The notes beneath the pieces are model-generated. The model did not search any database, was not told where the DNA came from, and was given only the letters and a program-made list of their open reading frames with translations. From NCBI GenBank assembly GCA_029721435.1, contig CM056577.1, positions 29,542,719 through 29,606,718 on the forward strand: 64,000 nt of DNA. The letters are read 5' to 3'. Position numbers and translations under genes: made by a program. Source of the stretch: Gymnothorax reevesii (lineage: Eukaryota; Chordata; Actinopteri; Anguilliformes; Muraenidae). This document shows, piece after piece, positions 1-10,183 of this stretch (positions are counted from its first letter, which is position 1; each line of letters opens with the position of its first letter).

Positions 1-290
1 TGAGGTGCACCATCTCGGCTGACCATTTTACTCCTCAACCTCATTTTTGCCGACTTTCAAAAACTCCCGTTCATTTTACACCGACATCGGAGTGATGGAA
101 CCGAAATCACCAGATGCACTGCATTGAGTGTGAGGAGCGAAGTGCTCGTATACCACACCTGTCCAGAGGTGGCTTTACAGAAATTAGAGGAGAAAGAAGA
201 AAAGACAAAAAGGAAAATGAAAATATAGTATAGTTACGAAAACCAGACAGATGTAAAATTGCAATGCAATACAAATACAGGTTTAAATGA

Positions 291-445
291 AGGAACAGAC
301 TGGAGCCCTGCATCAGTTTTCTGAGATGCTAAGACTGACGTTTCGACACAGAGTTTGACTCTGAGGAAGGCGCTGTGCATCAAAACGTTAGTCTCAGCAT
401 CTCAGTAAACTGATGCAAGTGATTCAAGTGCTCCAGTCTGTTCCT
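291..445. repeat. Foldback repeat 1
   Basis: Imperfect inverted arms: the left arm reads AGGAACAGACTGGAG then GCATCAG..CTGAGATGCTAAGACT; the right arm reads AGTCTCAGCATCTCAG..CTGATGC then CTCCAGTCTGTTCCTT. The core contains ACGTTTCGA. Likely a palindromic miniature element. Confidence 0.6.
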
Positions 446-530
446 TCCTTTGTTCATATTTTGTCCTTGTCTGTGAGCGCCAACCTCTGGCAAGAGAGGG
501 GCTGAAGCACAAGGGGTTACTTTATTTTAA

Positions 531-661
531 AAAGAAAATGAAACTTGTGCACTCAAATGCTCCAAATATGTAATGGGAGACAACGTTTCGAGCCAATGCT
601 CAACGAAGAGTCTCCCATTACATTTTTGGAGCATTTGAGTGCGCGACTTTCATTTTCTTTT
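531..661. repeat. Foldback repeat 2
   Basis: Arms of about 50 bases: AAAGAAAATGAAACTTGTGC and TGTAATGGGAGAC on the left are mirrored by GTCTCCCATTACA and GACTTTCATTTTCTTT on the right. The core ACGTTTCGAG resembles repeat 1, 90 bases upstream. Confidence 0.65.
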
Positions 662-1137
662 TCATTGTCATTCACTGAACTTGGCACCCGTAGAAGGGAT
701 GTGCGTATTTCTTTCACTATTCGATTCCTTTATTTTACAGATACAGGTTTATCCGTGCAGGTGTATGAGGTGTGAGAAAAATGTTACTCTTTTAACCATA
801 ATTTAACACCTCTGCTGAAAGCATTAAAATTGTGCTGCAATTTAACTCAGTGGGCAGACATTTTCAAAGCTCCTTTAACGGAGACGGCTAATTGTCCAGT
901 TGAGGTTTTGCACATCAATGTGCGACACTTTTCGTTTGTTGGAGTTTGTGTGCGAATTCTCCTGGAGTGCCGGTGTCTCAGTACTAATTCATTTAGCAGG
1001 GAAGGAGCATGACTGTGTGGGCATTTAATAAGCATCAGCTTTGAATAGCTTCAGCTAGAATAGCTCCAGCGACGGTCAGCTGGACGAATGTGTAATTTTG
1101 GGGTACCCCCCTCCCCTTTTCACTCCACATTCCCCAG

Positions 1138-1366
1138 GCCTCCCCAGCGACTCGCAGGTGGTGCAGGTCCTGGAGGAGGAGTCTCGCGGCCGTCTCTCCC
1201 AGTTCAACCAGAAGGATATCTCCATGGTGTTCAGTAGCTCCATGAGACTCCACCCCTCCAGCCAGCACCCACTGGTGGAGTCCTGTCTGTCAGGCCTGGA
1301 GAAGAACATGGAGCGAGAGCGCCACCCACAGACGCTGTTCCTGTTGCTCTCCTACTACCGCCTCAG
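1138..1366 (+). CDS. fastk: FASTK exon a (first visible, FAST region)
   Basis: A pyrimidine-rich acceptor ends at 1137 and the donor CTCAG|GTGGCT is at 1366/1367. The exon encodes helical sequence including [20 protein letters not shown]. It begins two bases into a codon. A second AG at 1146-1147 could also serve as acceptor. Confidence 0.85.
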
Positions 1367-3463
1367 GTGGCTGCATACCGCCAACTTGTCAGATTCTGGG
1401 TGCAAATGGTGTTTGTTATGGATTCAAGTGCTTGCTTCGCCTCTGACCAGTCTCGTTTGGTGTATGGGCGTTTATTGTCGGCCCAGTCCTTAATACTTAG
1501 AAAATACTTCAGGTATCACAAAATTTGGACCTTGAATCCAAATCCAGCTTTCCTGGAGCTTGAGGACCATGAGGATCCCTAAAATAGATCCTCCTTTCCT
1601 GCGCTTTTCCCTCTCCCTGTCGCACTTCCGGAGATAAGGCGATGGGTGTAGAATTGGAGGATACATTTTTTGAGTGTTGGTAATCAGCTGAAATAATTTA
1701 TTTCTTTTGAGCAAGCTTGCCTTAAGTTGACATCTGATTTTTAACTTCATTTGAGAGAAGCTCTTTCACTTCATATTTGAATTTGGAAAATGGCACCAGT
1801 GGCCATGTAAATATTGATCAACAGTACCAGTGTCTTGAGTGGCCGATGATTGGCTGTTGGGAGCAGGGGTAATTTTTGTACTTAAGTTCAATTTTGGATT
1901 ATTTTCCAATTTAATGTCGGAAAAAAGACCGCTGGATATGTGGGAATATATTTCATGAATGGATTTGAATTCCGTTTTGCCTTTAACATTGCTCTCCTTC
2001 CCGACGCGCAGGTGGCGCGCGCTACAGGCGGCAGATGGGGGAAGCTCCTCTTCGCCCGAGCAGCTGCTAACCAACCGCAAGATCCTGCGGCTCGTGAAAC
2101 ACACGCTGAGCAGCGTCAGTACCGTGCGTGACCACGAGATGGCGTTGCTGGACGAGATGTTGGCCGCCTGTGCTTGCGAGGCGAGCAACAAGTCGCTTGA
2201 GCTAATCTTTAGCTCGCATCTCTTCTATCAGAACCGGCAGGAGAAGTTCATCGCTAGTCTAGCCGGTAAGCCTGAACATTATGGAGGAAAATTTGGTTGA
2301 AACATATTTGAAGTTCAGAATCTGAATTTGACACTCACTGATTTTCACATTTTTCCCGTAAAATTGCATTTTAAACTGTGAATGTTTTACATTTATTTAA
2401 ATGAAGCATGGTTTGTAAATTTTCAAATAATTATGCTATTTAGAATGAGTTGCAGTTCCCAACATGATTCACACTGATGGTCCCTGGAAAATTAATGCTG
2501 ATAGTCGCAGTTTCATGTTCCTCTGTATTGACTACTGTGGTTTGAGGGGAGAAGCCTGTTCTCAATAGAGGCATGACCTTTCTCTCCTGACCCCGCCCAC
2601 AGAGGAGCTGCCAAAGAAGGTGGACAGCATCACGCCGTACACGATGGCGCTCATTGCCAAGTACATCGCCCGACACCGCCTCCGCGAGACACGTCTCCTG
2701 GACACCATCGCCGAGTTCCTCGTCAAGAAGGGCGAGTACCTGGACAGCAAGGTACGGGCGTCAGGCGTTATGCTGTGCAATGGATGCGGGCAACAAGCAA
2801 CGCAAGCGGCATTCACGTCTTTGCATCGCAAATGTGTGTCATCCAAATTTATTACCATGGTGCAAAAGTGAGGCGCAATTTTGTGGGTTTCCACCGGGGG
2901 CGCTGAATGGACTGTCTGCATACAGGTGTCAGGCAGGTCATCTTCAGAGCGGTTGATGAAATTGAGCCATTGATATTGTAATTGTTGTTAAATTTGAAAG
3001 TCTTCAAAGTGTCTAGGTCCTGGGAGGGAATTGGTATTCAGATGGATGAAACTTTTTGACGTGAGGTGTGAGCGAATATGAACTGATCCCATTTTCTTGG
3101 CAGCCATTTTGAAGTGATTCTGCACATTCCCAACTGCAGTGTCACAGTAATGGAGTCGGGGGTACAGTTGTGAGTAATGGAGAGCAGTTTAAAATAAATG
3201 AAAGTGCACTTACCCCCTCCCTCCTCAGGTGATCCAGAAGCTGGTGTTCCCTTTTAGCCGGATGAACTACCTGCCGTCCAATCAGGCGCAGTTCTTCTCC
3301 AAGCTGGAGGCGGTGCTGGAGATGAAGGCGTTGAGCTCGCCGCTGGCGACAGTTAACATCCTCATGTCCCTTTTCCAGCTGGGTCACTTCCCCTGTATGG
3401 TGCTGCACAGGGTCTTCTCTGCATCTTTCATCAGCAATGTTACCAGTGAGAGACGACGCCTGT

Positions 3464-3520
<57 letters not shown>

Positions 3521-3556
3521 CTGTGTGAAGTGTGTTTCCCCACTCTCCCTCTCTTA

Positions 3557-3594
<38 letters not shown>

Positions 3595-3690
3595 CTCTCT
3601 CTCAGTAAAGTGCTTCCCTGCTCTCTCTTTCGCGCACACACACACACACACAGTCTCTCTCTCTCTCTCTGTGTAAAGTGTGTTTCCCCT

Positions 3691-3775
<85 letters not shown>

Positions 3776-3790
3776 AAGTGTGTTTCCCCT

Positions 3791-3838
<48 letters not shown>

Positions 3839-3864
3839 CTCTCTCTCTCTCTGTGTAAAGTGTG

Positions 3865-3929
<65 letters not shown>

Positions 3930-4328
3930 TCTCTCTCTCTCTCTCTCTGCGTAAAGTATGTTTCCCCTCACACACACACGCACACACACTCTCTTTCTCT
4001 GTGTAAAGTGTGTTTCCCCCTCTCTCTCCTCAGACAGCCCGTATGCACTGATTGTGCGGAGATACCTCTCTCTGCTAGACGCGGCAGTGGAGCTGGAGTA
4101 TCAGGATTACACGGGGCCCCGTCTGCAGGACGCACACAAGGTGCTCATGTTCGAGCACGCTCTCACCGCCGACGAGGTCAACCGCAAGTACAGGTCAGAA
4201 CACAGGGGGCGCCGTTTTACCCTGCAAAACTCCAAGAAACAATGTCAGTGACTCTCTTTTCAAAATATGGTAAATGAGTAAGAATTTGAAAAGCTTAGAG
4301 TAACGTAGATAAAGCTAATCTTTCCCAT

Positions 4329-4390
<62 letters not shown>

Positions 4391-7264
4391 CGTGCGCGTG
4401 TGTGTTTTTGCCACAGTTATAAGGGTCTGGTTGCCGAAGCTTTGCGGCAGCTGGTTGGAGAACATGGTTACAAGCAGGACGAGGTGCTGCCCCCAGGGTA
4501 CTACACAGGTCAGCCATCTTGTCTTGTCACTAAACCTCTTGTATCTCAAATACCTGCAAGCATTCAGGTCAGCCATCTTGATTTTCACGACAGTGTGTAC
4601 AGCTCAACGACAATTGTGTAAAACATGAGCTGCGAAACAGGTCAGGCAGCAGTGATCTCTGTTCTTACCACTCAAATGCCAACTACTTAACAGGTCGGCT
4701 ATCTTAACTTTCACTGCCCTATTTGCAATTCTCGTGCAGGCTTCTACTCTGGTGAAGTGTCCTCGCTTTTTCAACACAGTTTATTTCATTGACAGTCAAA
4801 ACTCAGGCTTTTGCATCTTGGTCAGCCATCTTTTACTGTGTTTTAAAGACCATTTACAATGCCGCTACAATTGCCTTCATTATTTTTATTATGTATATTA
4901 CATCTATATCGTATATTGGTATATTATAACCAATAACTTTTAATATTCTTGTGCATTTTTACCCTCGGCCCGACTTCAGGCCGAAGGGTATTGTCATCAG
5001 TTCGTCGTCTGTCTGTCTGTCTGTCCGTGTGTGCACAGTCAGGCCGAGGGTGTTCAAACGCGGGCGTTTCTGGTTTATAAATTCTTTTTAGATTTTCTGC
5101 TGTGGATTGACAGCTCAGGGAGCGTGCTGCCAATCAAAGCTGGGGGCGGGGCTAGCCTTGGGGTGGGCTCTGTCCTCGGCATGGGCGTGGTCTCCAAATC
5201 CCCTGATGGACAGACGTCAGTCTCCTCCCTCACCGCCGACTTCCAGAAGTTCTCGCCGTTCGTTCCGTTGGAGGAGGGAGCTGAGGGGCGGGGAGGGGGC
5301 GGGGTCGTGGGAGAGGTGGAGCTGGGGGCCCCTGAATCATCGCCTTTCCTGCCCCACCACATCCGAGCCCCAGTACCCCCGGTGACACCGGTACCTCCAC
5401 AGAGAGGGGGCCAAAACGGTGGTGGCCCGCTGGACTACGCCCCCTACTACCCTCCGTCGGAGTACTACTCCAACTTGGCCAAGGAGCAGTCCCTGGAGAG
5501 CCAGGACAGTTCCACCCTCAGCAGCCCCTCCGACTGCCTGACCCAGGGAGGGGCCCCAGGTCCCGGGGGCAGCGGGGGGGCCGGGCCTGACTCCCTCTTC
5601 CAGTTCTCCATCGGGAAGATCTTAGAGGACGAGGGGTCTGCGCCAGAGGGGACCCCGGGGCCCGAGTGCGACCTGCCTGGTTTCTACGAGGGGGTCCCAT
5701 ATGCAGAGGGGGGAGAGGGGGGAGGGATGGGGCCACAGTCCCCTCTGCAGCTGCACCCGGCCGGGGCTCCCGAGACAGAGAGGGGTCCCGGGGAGCACCA
5801 TCAGGTCAAGAGGTGAGGGGGGGGTGAGCATGGGCCGAGGGCTGAACAGGGCAGTGATTCTGAAATTGTCATTATTTCTATGGAAATGGGGAACACGACC
5901 CCTGTATTCGTAACATTGAACAGTCTACTGTAAAATAAACCTCAGTATTAACCCTCGCTTACTCGCAGTAACAATACCTCTCAATCACCCCCCCCTCCCC
6001 CTCACTTTTTAAAACTGATATTATGCCACTGGCAACCAGAGTATATTATAACATCACTTGTGAAAATTGTAATGTGATTAAGATTATTTTGAATATGGAT
6101 AAAATCCTGGCTAACTGACAGGTCTTTTGCACACACTCTTAATGAAATCTGGCCACACCTGATAATGTTGAGAGATTTTGGAGTTTCTGTAGTGATAATT
6201 TAAATGAGTGATTGAAAACAGGTCGCGACCAATCATTAATTTTAAGGGATTGTTTGTCCTTCCCCTGTTGCCAGTTCACGAGCCGCCACTGGTGGGCATG
6301 AGTTAGCATTTCCGGACTGTTTGTGTGTCTGTGTGTGAGAGAGAGACAGTGAGTGCGTGCGTTTGTCCTCAGCACACCCCTTTCTCTCTTCCCTCTGCAG
6401 GGTGATCATGTCGGTGAATGATAAGTGGCACTACTGCCATAACTCGGAGGTACTGGTGGGGTCTCGGGCCATGAGAGACCGACATCTGCAGCTGCTGGGA
6501 TACGTCATCCTACAGGTGACTCCAGTGTACAGATCTCAGGCTTCACCCCCAAATCTGCTTTTTCTGGGCTGAGGTGTGAAGTTTAAGAGTCCGAAAGTAA
6601 AAGTCCTGCCTTGTGTGTCCTCTGCCTCCCGTCTTTCTCTGTGTTCTTCCCATCCACCTGCAAGCAGGAGCTAATTAACATGCTAATTAGCAAATCCAGG
6701 TCACTGGGCAAAATACAGGAGAGGAATTCTACTACCTTCACTAACTCTCCTCATCTCCTCTGGAGTTTGGCTGGAAAATACAGGGCCATTTTGGACAAAA
6801 TGTGTCATCCCTACGAAAGGAATATTTGGGAGTTCTTTTAAAATTTCACGTGGGGAGGGCCAGTTGTTTCCCTGTTGGCACTCTAGTGTCACTACACATG
6901 TAACAAAAGAGAGAGATTTCAAAACAAACGTGCAGTTCTCTGGTATCTTTGTCATACTTATCCGATTTAAATTTGAAGCGTTCACAGTAGTATTAGGGGT
7001 CAAGCTTTGTGAATACTTTAAGACGATATAAGCCATTGCAGGTGCTAACAGCTTGCAATTCATGCCGTCCATATGTTTCAAAGTGTTGTCCTTGCAACAT
7101 GCAGAACACTGTGGAATAACTTGTGTTTATTTCATAACATGAGAGATGTAAAATTCCTGCCTTCTCACGCCCACCAGCTGCCATACCTGGAGTTGGAGAA
7201 GCTGAACGGGATAGAAGAGGTGAAGCAGTACCTCCAGCGGAAGCTTCTAGAAGTGCCCTTATGA
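1138..7264 (+). CDS. fastk: FASTK, Fas-activated serine/threonine kinase family RNA-binding protein (5' partial, 9 exons seen)
   Basis: Nine exons join in one open frame with GT-AG introns: 1138-1366, 2012-2265, 2603-2751, 3229-3445, 4034-4193, 4417-4508, 5092-5812, 6401-6515 and 7178-7264, giving 673 residues before the TGA. The first five or six exons carry the helical FAST region. The peptide [18 protein letters not shown] (exons 6-7) and the C-terminal RAP domain ([21 protein letters not shown], then [18 protein letters not shown]) match FASTK rather than FASTKD1-5. In mammals FASTK binds RNA: a mitochondrial form stabilises ND6 mRNA and a nuclear form affects alternative splicing; kinase activity is doubtful. 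Earlier exons with the start codon lie off the left edge. Human FASTK is about 549 residues in all, so this protein is longer, mainly because of exon 7. The gene converges with UBTF. Confidence 0.93.
2012..2265 (+). CDS. fastk: FASTK exon b
   Basis: Acceptor CGCAG ends at 2011; donor GCCG|GTAAGC is at 2265/2266. The frame joins exon a through a split Arg codon and encodes [17 protein letters not shown] and a helical FAST-region segment ending in FIASLAG. Confidence 0.9.
2603..2751 (+). CDS. fastk: FASTK exon c
   Basis: Acceptor CCCACAG ends at 2602; donor AGCAAG|GTACGG is at 2751/2752. The split Glu codon restores the frame from exon b. Encodes [20 protein letters not shown] and onward, strongly FASTK-like. 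Confidence 0.92.
3229..3445 (+). CDS. fastk: FASTK exon d
   Basis: Acceptor CCTCCTCAG ends at 3228; donor ACCA|GTGAGAG is at 3445/3446. Encodes [18 protein letters not shown] and a helical stretch. The following intron (3446-4033) is almost wholly CA/CT repeat. Confidence 0.92.
3468..4020. repeat. Compound CA/CT microsatellite array
   Basis: Fills FASTK intron 3446-4033. Each unit is (CA)n then (CT)n then a spacer close to GTGTAAAGTGTGTTTCCCC; about seven units recur, so a longer unit containing microsatellites has itself been tandemly copied. Confidence 0.9.
4034..4193 (+). CDS. fastk: FASTK exon e
   Basis: Acceptor CTCCTCAG ends at 4033, directly after the CT repeat; donor TACAG|GTCAGA is at 4193/4194. 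Encodes [20 protein letters not shown] and onward to NRKY, joining exon d through a split Asn codon. Confidence 0.92.
4329..4402. repeat. (TG)n microsatellite
   Basis: About 30 TG units ending 14 bases before the acceptor of FASTK exon f, in the polypyrimidine-tract neighbourhood. Confidence 0.95.
4417..4508 (+). CDS. fastk: FASTK exon f
   Basis: Acceptor TTTGCCACAG ends at 4416, just past a (TG)n tract; donor ACACAG|GTCAGCC is at 4508/4509. Encodes [20 protein letters not shown] to GYYT. Donor-like copies of CAGGTCAGCCATCTT recur in the downstream intron. Confidence 0.92.
4960..5052 (-). repeat. Hairpin-ended (GACA)n element in FASTK intron
   Basis: Hairpin TACCCTCGGCC/GGCCGAAGGGTA (4960-4990), then CGTCTGTCTGTCTGTCTGTC, then GGCCGAGGGT matching the hairpin arm. 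Inverted orientation relative to the element at 41069. Lies 40 bases before the large FASTK exon. Confidence 0.55.
5092..5812 (+). CDS. fastk: FASTK exon g, expanded Pro/Gly-rich linker
   Basis: Acceptor TTCTTTTTAG ends at 5091; donor AAGAG|GTGAGG is at 5812/5813. About 240 residues: [14 protein letters not shown] continues the FAST_2 region, then a low-complexity stretch rich in Pro, Gly, Ser and Glu. The matching human segment is only several dozen residues. Base composition is much more GC-rich than the flanking introns. The frame is open throughout and both ends splice in frame, so it is treated as coding. Confidence 0.88.
6401..6515 (+). CDS. fastk: FASTK exon h, RAP domain start
   Basis: Acceptor CCCTCTGCAG ends at 6400; donor CTACAG|GTGACT is at 6515/6516. 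Encodes [13 protein letters not shown] and [18 protein letters not shown], the first part of the RAP domain typical of FASTK-family C-termini. Confidence 0.93.
7178..7264 (+). CDS. fastk: FASTK exon i, RAP domain end and stop
   Basis: Acceptor GCCCACCAG ends at 7177. Encodes [20 protein letters not shown] through the C-terminal LLEVPL and stops at TGA 7262-7264. Confidence 0.93.
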   Translation: MPYLELEKLNGIEEVKQYLQRKLLEVPL

Positions 7265-7288
7265 CGGCGGCGGCAGCGACACAGGGCC

Positions 7289-7358
<70 letters not shown>

Positions 7359-9060
7359 TGTGCGCGCGTATGCGTGCCAGGGAGGGAGGGTGGTGGTCCG
7401 TTCTTCACCCAACACACCCTCAGTCCTCACCTAACAGCTCGCCACTGAGGAGCTGTCGACCTGCAGCCACTGTGGGTGGGAGGGGCAGGAGGGTAATCAT
7501 GTCATCATTGGAATTTCTTAGGGGTGGGGGTGTGGTATTCGGGGAGGGGGCAGGGGGGAGGTTAATTTAGGCTCCGTCCCCTCACAAGGGCCGTAACCAA
7601 GGTGTTTCACTCACTCGAACGAGGGCGTCGGCCATTTTCTAGCTGCACCCTGGTTGGAGACCAGCTGACCCATCTCAGAAAAGGCCGTGTTCTCGTTTTC
7701 ATGGTCTGTTTTGCGTCCCTTTTTTATTGTCTGTGCTTAATTGCAGTTGTGAAGCATGTTTGGGATGGTTTGGGATGGTTTTGATATTCTTTCACTTTGT
7801 GAGTTTGGGGGGGTCTGGGGGAGTTAGTGGGGGGGGGGGGGTCAGTGAAAACTGCCTGCAGAACAGTTATAGAGGGGAGTGGTTGGGTTGGGTTGGGTTC
7901 TCGTGGTCAGGATGTTTAAATAACTGGATGTAACTTTATGGGTTGTATGAAATAATGGGTTCTTAAACGGCGTAATTAGTTTTATAACACTGTGTCTGTA
8001 AGGGATGCTGTTTGAAGTGAGGTTAATCGTGTAGATGAATTGGAGTAGGGGTTTAAAATTTTAAAACATGTATTTTTCCAGTGTGCTGTCACTGCTAACA
8101 TCTTGATTGATTAAGAAACACACACACCCAGTGGATTGTGGGATGTTGTTGGGTCTCTGGCCAGGACGGGGGTTCTTGGGGGGGCTCTGTCACCCAGATC
8201 ATGACCGAACTACCATTTGTTTGGATTACAGGATGCCTGGGTGGTGGTACCTTGATGTTTTCTCTTTAGTGACGTAAACAGTGCAAAGTTTCCGTCGACA
8301 GTGAGGTCTTGCCCTACAAATATGGACACTGCTTGTTCATTTCGGAGTACGAAGGATTTGTCCGAAAATCAGCTGGCCCCGGTCGAAGAATGGGCTTGTG
8401 CAACCGCTATTTGCCTGCAAACCCAACTAATTATGAGCGTTAAATCTTAGCTACCAGATCATATGATCTTGTATTTGGTGTTGTTCTTATACCTTCAGTA
8501 CAGGATTATCCTCTCGTCTCGGTCATTCTAAATTCTGGCTGAGGAGTCGGTGCATTCTTCCGACTGCCACCTCAGAAATGTTCTCATTCCACTCTGGTGT
8601 TGGAAGCAAAATTGGCACAAGTTATGGTGGTGCATTCGATCAGAATTGTGTACGTCAGCTTCTAGCAAGTTGAAGAGGCCATTGGCGTTTGTTCTGAGCC
8701 TTAAGGCATTGCTGAGCTTTTGAGGGATAGAAAACAATAATCTTTCATATCAGTCCTTCGCCAATTAAAATGCAGTGGTCAGTGGGAAATGTAGTCCTTT
8801 GACTTCACTGGAATCCCCAACGATTTTTTTTTTTTATCCACCCAGGCTACGCGTGCCTGCTTTGCACTTGTAGATGGGAGTCCTCCCTCTAATCGTCAGA
8901 GGCGGAAATAATTTATTGCTACTTTTGGTCTACTTGATGACCGTGTGTGTGGGGGGGAAGAGGTATGAAGGCGTGGATCGAGGTTTTTGTTTATATATAC
9001 ATACAAAAAAGTCTATATAAAAGATATTATTAAAAAATTTTAGAAAAATGAAAAGCGTCT
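7265..9060 (+). other. fastk: FASTK probable 3' UTR
   Basis: Noncoding sequence after the FASTK stop, with a (TG)n tract at 7291-7352 and G-rich runs. Possible poly(A) signals of the ATTAAA type occur near 8765 and 9028; no canonical AATAAA was seen. The 3' end is a guess. Confidence 0.4.
7291..7352. repeat. (TG)n microsatellite
   Basis: About 30 TG units 27 bases after the FASTK stop codon. Confidence 0.95.
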
Positions 9061-10183
9061 TGTGGTTTGACTTTGTACCAAATATCACCAAGTCATTTCG
9101 CTGGAAGTGGAGCTTGCATTGTCAAATGACCCTTTGTGAAATGGATCAACTTTGAGCACCATCTCCACAGTGGTTATTAATCCCATTCCAGGAGATCTAT
9201 GGTCATGAAGGCTCTCATTCCAACCTTAACAAAGCTCACCTCATTCAACAGGTCGAACCACAGAGCTATAGAAAACACTAGAGTGGACAACGTTATTGGC
9301 TGAACCAACCCGAAAACTTCACGTCCACCATCTTGTGTAAGGAGTCGGCAGGGGAGTTGCACCATCAAACTGCACATCTGCGACTAGATGAAATGAAAAA
9401 AACACAATTTCTTATACAGTAATAATATTTTGAACGAAATGTGATAAATTGTATCAGCATCAAGTTCACTTTCGGGTCTATTTTCCCCATATGTTCATAT
9501 TCAAACTTCACCTAGGGTAATATACCCTTAGAATCTTACTTCATATAAAAATCATCAACATAATCTCTCTATTCCACCACTAAACTTCTTTGGTTGAAGG
9601 TTTCTCACAGTTCCATATGCTATCCTTCAGTAAGATGGCATGGCGGATGTGAATCTCTCCAAAACTGGTCTTGTGTCCACTTTAGTGTTTTCTTTAGCTC
9701 CGTGGGTAGAGCGATAAGTCCTGTGCTGACAAATTTTGGTTGGAGTGAAAATCTGAAGGCCAGTAGATCTCCAGGAACTGGGTTGGTAACCACTGTTGCA
9801 GACCATTTCAGCATTGAGAGAAATTAAGAATCAATCAATTTTTTTTACCCTCCAAAACTGTATATAGTGAGTAAGTCATGAAATGTACATCTGGTTTCTT
9901 AATAACTACAAGGAAGAATAGCCATCCCCTTTCAGATGATTCAAATGTAATGGGTCCAATTGTGATAAATTTCTGTTTAGAGAACCAATAAGAATACGGA
10001 GGGTGGATGATATTGGTGAGGATGGCATCCTATGCTGCCTTCGTAAGGTCGGAAGCAATTGTGTTTATGTGCATATATGACCATCATACACTTGGATTGC
10101 TCCATAATGCCCAATCAGTCATGTTTTGGCACACATTGTCGCAAAACATGAGGGCTGCTAGTACTGTAACAAAGTTCTCCGCG
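9061..10183. other. Intergenic stretch without recognised genes
   Basis: AT-rich sequence between the FASTK 3' end and the Tc1 remnant. No exon-like open frame or repeat that I recognise. Confidence 0.4.

Noticed and set aside
3437..4277. Several long open frames on both strands across the CA/CT array
   Set aside because: They encode only Thr-His, Val-Cys, Ser-Leu or Arg-Glu dipeptide runs, which is what dinucleotide repeats give in any frame without stops.
5031..5091. Upstream extension of the large FASTK exon frame from ATG 5031
   Set aside because: The open frame continues left of the acceptor at 5091 into the hairpin repeat, but splicing at 5092 gives the conserved GYYTDFLLW junction.
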